Assembly: GCA_022376515.1 (NCBI GenBank)
Contig: WTXI01000040.1
Coordinates: 124,001-188,000 of the forward strand
Direction of reading: 5' to 3'
Origin: Lactifluus volemus
Taxonomy: Eukaryota > Basidiomycota > Agaricomycetes > Russulales > Russulaceae
Length of the DNA: 64,000 nt
This document shows positions 46,301-54,330 of this stretch, piece after piece; positions within the stretch are counted from its first letter, which is position 1; every line of letters begins with the position of its first letter. The notes under the pieces are model-generated. The model saw only the letters and a list, made by a program, of their open reading frames with translations. It was not told the origin of the DNA and did no database searches. Position numbers and translations under genes: made by a program.

Positions 46301-47913
46301 TTCAAGTTCAAAGGGTTTTGAGTAGTCGGGTCGGTATAGGACTGGGTCTTCTTGTACGCGTTGAAGTAAAATTTTTAGGGCATTACTGCACTCATCGGTC
46401 CAGTCGAACTTCACCCCCTTCTTTAGAAGTGCAGTAATGGGGCGCGCAATGTCGGCAAAACCACGGATGAAAGGTCGTTGAAAGCCGAGGACGCCAAGGG
46501 TGCTTCTGACGTCTTCTACTTTTGTAAGGACGGTGGGCCAATTGGCTAGGCCGTTTCTTTTTGTTGGGTCGATTGTTATCTTCCCATCACGGACTTCGAT
46601 ACCGAGGTATTTGACTTGTTCTTTCTCAAAGTGGCATTTTGACGCTTTGAAGAATAGGGAGAGTTCACGAGCGCGTGTGAGAACTGCGTGGGTGATCTCT
46701 CTAAGTTCTTTTAGATTGTCGGAACAAATAAGGACGTCATCCATATAGATTAAAATGCGTCCTGGATATTTGTTGACAAGGTCGGCGAAGGCGGCATCCA
46801 TGAATCTTGGAAGACCGCTGGTGAGTTTCGTAGTCCAAAGAACATCACTTTAGGCTTAAAAAGACCATAGGGAGTTTTAAAAGCGGCTTTCCATTGGTCT
46901 TCATCTTTGATGCGGATGTTGTGATATCCCCATCGAATGTCAAGGGTGGTGAAATATCGCATGCCGTGAAGTTGTTCTAGAAGATTTTCGATGCGGGGGA
47001 GAGGGTAAACGTCAGGGATAGTATGTTCATTGACGCGTCGATAATCTTGAACTGGTCTAGAACTTCCATCGCTTTAGGGATAAGGAACCAGGGTGACGAC
47101 CAAGGGGAGTCCGTTTGCTCGATATAGCCTTTCTCCTGATGTTCTTTGAGGAACTTCTTAGTAATTTCCTTTCCTTCTTCAGTTAGCGGATAAACTTTGC
47201 AGTTAATGATGTCAGGTGCGTCGGGTTTCAGCTTTATCTCCATGTCGAATTTTCCTCGGCTAGGAGGGAAGCGTTTTGCTGCTTCTTCGTCAAAGATGAA
47301 GGCATGACGCTGGTATTCAAGGGGTATTCCTTGGACAGCAGCGCTAGAAGCCGTGCGTCGTTCAGTATCCGCAATAGCCCATTCTTGGGATTTTCCAGCA
47401 GGTTCTAGGGCTCGTGCAAGTAAAACTCGAGCCTTTTCTTTGAGGGCCATGCTGCGTGGTAATATTGGGATTCGAGGCAAATCTTTGGGTTTTCATCGTC
47501 TAGGGTTCGGTTTTTCCAATTGAGTCGTGGGTTGAACGTTTCTAGCCATGGGTATCCGAGGATAACACGATCCATGCCTAGGTCTGTGATGAAGAAGTTT
47601 TGTAATTCTTCTAGTTTTCCCATACGGATGCGTAAGGTAGAAAACTTCGTGACTCGTCCTAATTTGTTTTCTGTTCCATCGACGTTAAAGATCTGGATTG
47701 GTTTTTCTAGATCTTTCGTTCCTAGTTGCCATCTTTCTGCCGTTCGATGATCGATGAAATTACTGGTGGCGCCGCTATCAACTAGCGCTTTGTCTTCTTT
47801 CGTTCCGCCATTATAGCTTGAATAAATAATAGGGACTTCCATTGATGAAATGGCATTTAAATACAAGCTATTTGGTACTAAGGCTCGGATCCAGGCGGGA
47901 AGATCAGAGCCCT
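43347..47913 (-). CDS. element 2 Pol: protease, RT, RNase H, integrase, chromodomain plus Cys/His-rich tail (frame broken)
   Basis: Protease has LVDSGATSNFIDH. RT runs from PWFLIPK to ILIYMDDVLICS, with the YMDD box. RNase H has ELEVDASQYATGAVL and DRELLAVVRGLLRWEHVL. Integrase has HDHQLAGHPG and CATCQSTK for the zinc finger, with MDLITDLPES, IISDRDPRF and SERSNQRVEQYL for D, D, E. The chromodomain has LQYLLKWKGYSAAHNTWEP. The tail of about 340 residues is Pro/Ser-rich, then Cys/His-rich (HCKTCMERV, YCGRCKRRNPGHVYVDC, WCEWCADYGHSGPSCHEP, CKFGDSC). Frames step near 47484, 47074, 46807 and 45303, each equal to one lost base. Confidence 0.85.
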
Positions 47914-49746
47914 TTAAAAAGACGGATCTTGGGAGAGGAATTCGGCGAGTTTGCCGCGTTCCTCGTCAGACATGGCTTTGAGGGCTTTGGCAACTTCCGC
48001 GTTTGAAAGTTCTTTAGAAGAAGTGGGAGTGGGGGTCGTTGTTACTTCGGATGTTTCAGTAACACGAGCACGCGTAGTACCGGTGGCGTTGGCGCTTCGT
48101 TTCTTTTTAACAGGGCATTCTCTGGAGAGATGGCCCTGTTCTTTGCAATAGAAGCAACGTCCTTCTCGTATAAGGCGTTCACGATCAGGATCAGGGGTAC
48201 GGTTGTTTTGGGTAACAGTGACGTCTACATCCATAGCGTCGGGATCGCGTTGTGGACGTGGGGTTGGGCGTGGTGGCTGTTGAGGACGACGTTGCTGTTG
48301 TTGTCCTCGTGTATTGCCGAGTAATTGAGTAATGCGTCCCAGTGATCCGCCACCATGTAGTTCTCTGAACAATTTTTGTTCTGTCCAAGCAGCTGAGTGT
48401 TTTCGTGCTGCTTCTTGCCAATCCGCAAGGGTTTCTGGTTTTGGCCATTCGCGATTCATGATGGTCATGTGAAGGGCTTCTTTGAGACCGGCGCGATACT
48501 GAATGATAGTCCCTTGAGCGTCGGCTTCAAAGCCTGCTTCTTCAAGAAGGTCGTTGAACGAAGTAGTGTATTCGTCTAGTTCGTCTCCGACCATCCGAAG
48601 TTTCGCAAACTTTGTAAGGGCATCTTCTTTTGCGGCGGCATCTCGGAAATCATTAAGGAACCTTTGTTTGAAACCAACCCAAAGGTCCAGGTCGTCTGGG
48701 TCTCCTCCACGGTCTAGGTATCCTCCCAAGGAGTTAAGACGTGCTTGGGCCCAACCTTCACAACGTGGTCCAGACATAAACGTGGTGAACATGAGGATTC
48801 GGTTTGCAGGGTTTGACATTCCGGGGTTTCCTCGGTTTAATCTTCGGTAATTTTCGAAGATCTCCATAAATCGTTTTGATCGCGATCTATTTCCATCGAA
48901 GGGTTTTGGGGGAATCCCCATTAATCCTCCTCCTGCAGCGGGGATTTGAGCAAAGCCTTGGCCTTGTTGGAGGGGAACTGCTCCACCCCCTCCACCGCCG
49001 CCGCCACCTCCTCCTCCAGGACTACCAGGTGCTCCTCCCCCCCCAGGACTACCGCCTCCTCCTCCACCGCTTCCACCGCCTCCTCCTCCACCGCTTCCTC
49101 CTCCACCGCTTCCTCCTCCACCGCCGCTGAAGATTGCTCCACTACCACTTGCCGTGGCGGAAGCTTTCTTGCTTTTTCCTTTAGGTTGGGAAAAGAGGGC
49201 TGAAGCGGTGGGTGTTACTGTAGCGGTTGCTGAGGCGATTTGGAAAGGGGGGAGTAGGGCGTAGCCTGCAACTCCTTGTGCAGCTGCATGAAAAGCTCGC
49301 GCTGCGAGGGATTGGATAGGTGAGGTGCTTGTGGAAGCAGGGGCTTTAGATTTGAATATGGTGTTAAGGGCGAGGAGTTCTTTAGGGGTGAGCGGAGCGT
49401 TGGGGTCAGGCTGTGGTTCGGGTGTCGGTTGCTTAGCAAATATTTTTCTCATTTGCTCAAGCTGTTCGTCAGTAGGACTCTCAGGTAAGAGGTCCATGGC
49501 TATGTTGTAGTTCGGTTCTTCGCCACTTCCAGAGTCAGACGGTGTCGCGGGTTGTTTCACTTGTTCAATTGCTTGTTCAAGTGAGATCACGGGAGTATGG
49601 GAGTGGGCGCGAAGTCTGGTCCCTGCGGCCTGCGCAAGGGCTTCGTCATCTTCGTCATCGCCTTGTGTAGGGCGATCTTGTTCAGGAGATTCTTCGGCTA
49701 ACGCGGTGAATCTACCATATGGACTGCCTCTAGAGCTGTCTGACAT
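47914..49746 (-). CDS. element 2 Gag
   Basis: A single open frame of 610 codons starts at ATG 49746 (MSDSSRGSPYGRF), 47 nt inside the 5' LTR. It has an acidic N-terminal part, Pro/Thr-rich stretches, a long Gly/Ser tract (roughly residues 205-255), the Gag core (KPFDGNRSRSKRFMEIFENY, EYTTSFNDLLEEAGFEADAQ) and the zinc knuckle CFYCKEQGHLSREC near residue 545. It ends TCT TTT TAA (47914). The downstream pol frame is reached by a -1 step on the T5 run at 47916-47920. Confidence 0.9.
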   Translation of the reverse strand: MSDSSRGSPYGRFTALAEESPEQDRPTQGDDEDDEALAQAAGTRLRAHSHTPVISLEQAIEQVKQPATPSDSGSGEEPNYNIAMDLLPESPTDEQLEQMRKIFAKQPTPEPQPDPNAPLTPKELLALNTIFKSKAPASTSTSPIQSLAARAFHAAAQGVAGYALLPPFQIASATATVTPTASALFSQPKGKSKKASATASGSGAIFSGGGGGSGGGGSGGGGGGGSGGGGGGSPGGGGAPGSPGGGGGGGGGGGGAVPLQQGQGFAQIPAAGGGLMGIPPKPFDGNRSRSKRFMEIFENYRRLNRGNPGMSNPANRILMFTTFMSGPRCEGWAQARLNSLGGYLDRGGDPDDLDLWVGFKQRFLNDFRDAAAKEDALTKFAKLRMVGDELDEYTTSFNDLLEEAGFEADAQGTIIQYRAGLKEALHMTIMNREWPKPETLADWQEAARKHSAAWTEQKLFRELHGGGSLGRITQLLGNTRGQQQQRRPQQPPRPTPRPQRDPDAMDVDVTVTQNNRTPDPDRERLIREGRCFYCKEQGHLSRECPVKKKRSANATGTTRARVTETSEVTTTPTPTSSKELSNAEVAKALKAMSDEERGKLAEFLSQDPSF

Positions 49747-49780
49747 GGTTCGTTCGTTCGTTTACAAATGTGAGAGTGTG

Positions 49781-49792
49781 AAGTCTCAGTTT
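49781..49792 (-). promoter_or_regulatory. primer-binding site of element 2 (self-priming type)
   Basis: Minus-strand AAACTGAGACTT lies one base inside the 5' LTR edge. It is the reverse complement of AAGTCTCAGTTT, which occurs in the LTR at 50084-50073, about 36 nt downstream of the minus-strand TATATAAA box (50120-50113). The arrangement is the same as in element 1 and points to priming by the element's own RNA 5' end. Confidence 0.65.
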
Positions 49793-50400
49793 GTGTTAAG
49801 GTTCCAAGTGGGACCTTTGTACGAAGTGTACGTTCGTTCGCGAAGTCAAGAACTAGACTTGCAAGACGTGCAAGTCAAGATCAAAGGTTCAATAAAGACG
49901 AGACTTAGTAAACGACTAAGTCAAGAGCGTTTCAGAGGTCAAGGGCTTTGGGCTTAGGGATAAGACCAAAGTGTCAAGAAGTCGAAGAGCGTGATGTCAA
50001 GAGGGTTCTCTCAGGTCTGATGCTTCTAGGCAAGCAAGGTTCTAATAGATAGAAGACTTGGATTGCGAAACAAAACTGAGACTTAAGGTCTCTTAGGGCA
50101 GAAAGTACAGGGTTTATATATGTAAGAAGACGAGGCTATGTACACAGCCGTAGGGGCTGTGACCTTCGTACAGCTTTCAGAGTTTGAAACATGTTTCAGG
50201 AATCAGCAAGTCATCCTGTGCATGTGGCTGTTGCTTGAGGCTGTACGGTGCTGTGTAAAGCTGTATCGTGAGAAAATAAGTAGGCGATCTGAAACAAAGC
50301 GATCGGCAGTCCATTCGCATAAGCAAGGGAGTCATCAGAAATGAGTCAGTAGTCCGAAAATGTATAGTATGAGTCAGCAAACACGTGTCAGTCCATAACA

Positions 50401-50819
50401 CCACCGAATACTGGCTCGACCAGAGGGACGGTAATCCCGGGGGTCCTCAGCAGAGAGATCGGGATATGGAACCACGAGCGCGCCTTACTCTTCACCCACA
50501 CGGACTTGATCGCTTGGGACTCGATTCCGGAGGTCTTCAGAGATTCGATTTTCCAAATGACTCTACGCCGCGTAGAGAACTGAAACATTGCCGCTTCCAT
50601 GACAGAATGATGACCCACAACAGCGACAGCTGCCCCTTCCCTCACTTCTCCTGTATGCCAGGGCTTGGAGTGTGCCGCGTCCCTGAAAACCACGTATGGC
50701 ATGGTGGGGGATGCCTTTTGGATGGCACTGCAGAAGAGATCAAGAAGAAGCGCAAACAGATGGAAGTCCTGGACACTTGTGTCCCCGGCCCGTCCCAGTC
50801 ACGACGTAAAACTGACTAA
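50401..50819 (+). CDS. element 1 Pol C-terminal tail, severed by element 2
   Basis: This continues the element 1 frame after the CCACC duplication: EYWLDQRDGNPGG to a stop at 50819. It contains CRFHDRMMTHNSDSCPFPHF, CMPGLGVCRVPENHVWHGGG and CLLDG, a Cys/His-rich pattern suited to metal binding, and a basic end (EEIKKKRKQ). It lies 37 nt before the 3' LTR. The function of this post-chromodomain tail is unknown. Confidence 0.75.
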
Positions 50820-50856
50820 GGTGGCAGGTGGGACTGCCTTTCTAGAGAGGGGGTAT

Positions 50857-51369
50857 TGTTACGGAATGCAGGACACGTTGGACCCTATGCTTTCCGTAAT
50901 CCGCTTACTTTCTGATGACGTCCCGTCCACATTGTCTCTATTGTGCTGACTGTTCTATTGTTCTAGTTGTGCTATTGTCTGTCCCAGTTAGTCCAGTGTT
51001 ATTGTTCCGAGTCCCTATTGTCCTCGTGTTCTATTGTCTTGAATCCTTGCTTATTGTCCACCCTAGTTTGGTAGAACAATTAGCGTACATTGTATAAGTA
51101 GGCCTCAGCTGGTAGCTTGTACCCCAGCTTCGGCTTTAACCTGAATCGACTCGTTTCCCTCTCCTGAAAGACAGAACTCTTCTCTCCTCCTCTCCCTTTT
51201 TCTCTTACCCTCCTACACGCCCTAATAAGGCTATTGAAGCTTGGTGGTTGTGCTACAACACCACAAGGCTCTGCGCGTCGTTACCTTGGGTAACCCTGAG
51301 CCTAGGTCTTAGGAGAGACCAGAATCACTCGAACCCTCGTTGGGACCCGGCCCTAGTCGAGCCGTAACA
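50857..51369 (+). repeat. 3' LTR of element 1
   Basis: 513 bp, matching 35904-36416 with no difference noticed. It is followed directly by the second CATGA target copy (51370-51374). Confidence 0.95.
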
Positions 51370-52631
51370 CATGACGCTAGGAAAAAGTAGCGTCCGGACA
51401 TTAGTGAATAGGTGGAAAAGCTCCAGCCATTCACTATCGTCCATGGCAAACTCAAAAGGACGGAAGGATGGACCATTGAGTATGTTGAGCTCCGTAATGC
51501 TGGAAAGTAGAGACAAAGCCTGGGTACATATCCGTGTGATAGACGAGACTTGCCAACCTCGCTCTTCGTCTTGATGACGGACCTCTAGCTCGAGAGTTTT
51601 GGGTGGATTAACTCCCTCTACCTGATGAAGTTTGATGTTGACGTGATTATAGTCAAGTGTGACCTCCGCACGATTGAATGCCCCAAGCGTCCAAGCATGG
51701 TAGATAACTTGTCGGATGTCAGAGGTAGTCTGTGCCAAGAACGTAATGGTTAAAGTTTCGAGTTGAGGGGCATCGATCTGGGCCAGGAGTTCCTCTGAGT
51801 ATTCGTCGATACTCAAAAACGTGAATTCTGCGAGAGCGGGGAGGACGGCGCGTGTCGGTAGAGGTGGAAGTCGAGTTGTTTCAGATATATCTAGATAGTG
51901 GAGTTCAATGTGAAGGTACGTGAGCTTGGTTAGGGCTGAGAGGCCTGTGGCCATCGCCTTGGGTGAAATATAATCAAGATTTAGAAGGAAGAGCTCGGAA
52001 AGATTGTTGGAAGAGGAAAGAAGCTGAGGTAACGTCAGAATTGTGAGCTCCTCCAAATAGACTGATCGTAGACGTGGGGCGGAAATCTCTAATAACTGAA
52101 TGGGAAAGGGATACCACAGAGTTGATTGAAGGCGAAGAGTTGTCAGTGCAGGGAATGGCTTCTGCATCATCGCTGTGTCCAATACACATTCTGTGAATGG
52201 TAGACGGAGATCGATTTCGCATATGCGGTCACGGTGCTCCAGCGCAGCAATGATTTTATCCCCAAGGTGGCGAAAAACACTTGGATAGGAAATGGCGGCC
52301 AGACATCCAACATCTCCTTCAGAGGAGTGCTCCTTGTGCAGTAAACACGCAGATGGAGACGTAGTGGGGACGAAAACAGGACGTATCGCCATCTTTGGCA
52401 TACTTGTGCCAGCTTTCGCCATGTCCTTGGCCATGCCCCCGACCACAACTCTGGGTCCGTCCACGCTTGTACCGACGGCGACGCTCCCATGGACGTTTCT
52501 CGGCAGAGGTCGAATATTTCTAGGAGAACTTCATCTGGGAACTCATTGACTGTCACAGGTGGCGAAATCTGTGCGGAATCGTAGTCACACACTAGCAGGT
52601 AAGTGAGGTAAGTGATCGTCGTGTGCGCCAA
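51370..52631 (-). pseudogene. F-box / LRR-like gene, disrupted by element 1
   Basis: Minus strand from ATG 52631: an F-box with VNEFPDEVLLEIFDLC and WRKLAQVCQRWRYVLFSSP, then LHLRVYCTRSTPLKEMLDVW. This is the usual layout of basidiomycete F-box proteins that recruit targets to SCF ubiquitin ligases. One base appears missing in TTTTT at 52273-52277; beyond it the frame continues HLGDKIIAALEHRDRICEID and LRR-like stretches (FPALTTLRLQS, APRLRSVYLEELTI, LSALTKLTYLHIELHYLD) up to NVRTLLFPSVM at the retrotransposon edge. The last 40 codons lie at 35782-35903. The substrate is unknown. The retrotransposon insertion alone would truncate the protein. Confidence 0.85.
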
Positions 52632-53437
52632 TCAAAAGACATACAATTCACTCCGCTGGGGTCTTCCAGTACTATATGTCTTTGAAAGACCATCTATTGT
52701 GAGCTTGATGGCTTTCACGGGCCCGGGGTTGGTGAGGCTACGCGGCTGAGGCTGCCGCATGGCGTGGTGAGTATTCCTAATTATGGTTAGATTTATTTGG
52801 AAAGGCAACAGTACATTCTGCACGTGCCTGCTCTCAAGCGCGTGCGAAATGCCCGGCACCAGCGCGGTACTAACTAGTGAGACACCTCCCGAAGGGTCCA
52901 AGCATTTCGGTAGAGCCTACAAACTCACAAGAACCCGCTCTCTGACCGAACAATAGACGTCGTTCAACCTATGCACCACCACCAATAGGAAGGTATTAGA
53001 AAATCCCGGACCTGGGGCTTTTCCGTGACTGTGGCGTTGGCATCGCCTTGGAACTGTTTTCCTGCAATTCAATTTCTACTCCGATTCTACTAGTCGCGCT
53101 GCCCAGCACATTCACGTTTCGTCGATCGAGGAGGCTGGCTGTCACATGTCGTCCCTGGCAACGAGCCGAATAAAAGCCAAAATGACCCTTCACAGAAATA
53201 CCAATTCCTACCAGTTGCACACCCCGGAAGAACCGTCCACCAGGTCGCCTCACAAAGGCACCCATCAACTTTTTTATGAGACACCATCAATACTACGAGC
53301 TCTTCATAACTCTTTTGGTTTTTCACTACCCCTGCAAGTGCTGTCGCTGGTCCAATGTCGAGCGCGGACTGCTTTACATGCCTTTGCGTCGGTGTTTGTA
53401 AGTATCAACAATCCAACAGAACTACGCTATTACTAAC
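52632..53437. other. 5' flank of the F-box gene, with dispersed repeat
   Basis: No gene was recognised. It contains the second copy (53124-53210) of the dispersed block at 3-90. The rest shows no match elsewhere in the window. Confidence 0.4.
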
Positions 53438-53827
53438 TTGGATACCTACTCAGGCGGTCTAATAAGCGTAATCTTTGACCCTTGTATGTCGTCTAGTTCC
53501 TCCTTCGCTGTCGTGGATGCTTACTTGAACCTGTGGATAGGACCGGGGCGCGTGAGCCTTTGCATGTGCATACGATGCTGCTGCAGAGATCCCCCTGATC
53601 TAGACACGCTTTGCACTTGCATGCGATGCTGCAGAAAACCCTCTGATCCAGAGGTTCCCGAGGACATTGACTTCGCAGTTGGGCAAGAAAAACGAATCAA
53701 CACAGACTCGGATGGGGCCCATGCTGGCCATTCAGGCTACGACTCCCCCCACAATGGTAGAAGCTATGCCTTCCCGCCAATTTCAGCCCCGAGACACCGT
53801 CAAAAAAATTTGAAGTATTTTAGGTAA
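53438..53827 (+). CDS. small Cys-rich hypothetical protein
   Basis: 129 codons. The centre holds two adjacent copies of a Cys motif, LCMCIRCCCRDPPD and LCTCMRCCRKPSDP (about 53555-53655), from an imperfect DNA duplication of about 48-51 bp. The start is followed by hydrophobic and Ser-rich sequence but no clear signal peptide. CxCxxCC patterns could bind metal, but there is no family match that I recognise. The frame may be chance. Confidence 0.25.
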   Translation: MDTYSGGLISVIFDPCMSSSSSFAVVDAYLNLWIGPGRVSLCMCIRCCCRDPPDLDTLCTCMRCCRKPSDPEVPEDIDFAVGQEKRINTDSDGAHAGHSGYDSPHNGRSYAFPPISAPRHRQKNLKYFR

Positions 53828-54330
53828 CGTTCGCGTGGTCAACGCGTAACTTACGCCTTGGACGATTGTCACGTTACCTATAAAAATGACACGTGATCGA
53901 ATGCTTTACTTTGTCGGCCGCAGGTTCCGGTGTGAGATTCAGAAGAGGGCTCGGGATGAGTTCCGGATGTCCCGGAGTGAGGTTTGTTGTTCGGGGTCTT
54001 TCAATAGTTGTTTTGAAGGACCTGAATCTAGACTGTGAACGGGCACACCACGGCAGAAGGTCACTACAACTCGTGATCACATCATGATGTCAGAATCGAC
54101 CGATTGAGCCTTTCAACAGACTTATCCATACACCCCGTTTACACGAAGACTAAAAACAGACACGGAAACGACAGATAAACTGACAAGTACCGACACGAGC
54201 GTACCGTATGTACCGTAAGCACATCGACTTGGTAAAACAGTCGTAGTGAGGCTTGACAACATCAAAGAGCCTATAAATATCCAATTGGGACACGTCTGTA
54301 TGTAGCATTGGCAGAGACTAACCTACATGG
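53828..54330. other. spacer before DUF6535 gene 1
   Basis: The last about 150 bases (from about 54185, GTACCGACAC...CCTATAAATATCCAATTGGG) recur before gene 2 (about 58150) and gene 3 (about 62360). They belong to the tandem DUF6535 unit, on the 3' side of each gene. The first part resembles 57340-57620. Confidence 0.6.

Larger units (their letters stand above)
42706..50400 (-). mobile_element. Ty3/gypsy chromovirus LTR retrotransposon (element 2), nested in element 1
   Basis: Two 607-bp LTRs (plus-strand TGTTAAGG...CCATAACA) at 42706-43312 and 49794-50400 look identical. The target duplication is CCACC at 42701-42705 and 50401-50405. All coding is on the minus strand. Polypurine tract GGGGGATGG lies at 43313-43321 beside the 3' LTR (42706-43312). 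Domain order is gag, protease, RT, RNase H, integrase, chromodomain, tail. It inserted into the pol tail of element 1 in opposite orientation, so it is the younger of the two. Confidence 0.95.
35904..51369 (+). mobile_element. Ty3/gypsy chromovirus LTR retrotransposon (element 1), carrying nested element 2
   Basis: Two 513-bp LTRs (TGTTACGG...CCGTAACA) that appear identical by eye bound the element. The 5-bp target duplication CATGA lies at 35899-35903 and 51370-51374. Gag and pol are on the plus strand in the order gag, protease, RT, RNase H, integrase, chromodomain, which defines a chromovirus. A polypurine tract, AGAGAGGGGG, lies at 50844-50853 before the 3' LTR. Without the nested 7.7-kb element it is about 7.8 kb. 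It inserted into an F-box gene. The coding frame changes five times, always by the same step, so activity is uncertain. Confidence 0.95.

Noticed and set aside
42705..50405. Two independent side-by-side retrotransposons
   Set aside because: The CCACC duplication and continuation of element 1 coding and its 3' LTR after 50401 show that element 2 is nested inside element 1.
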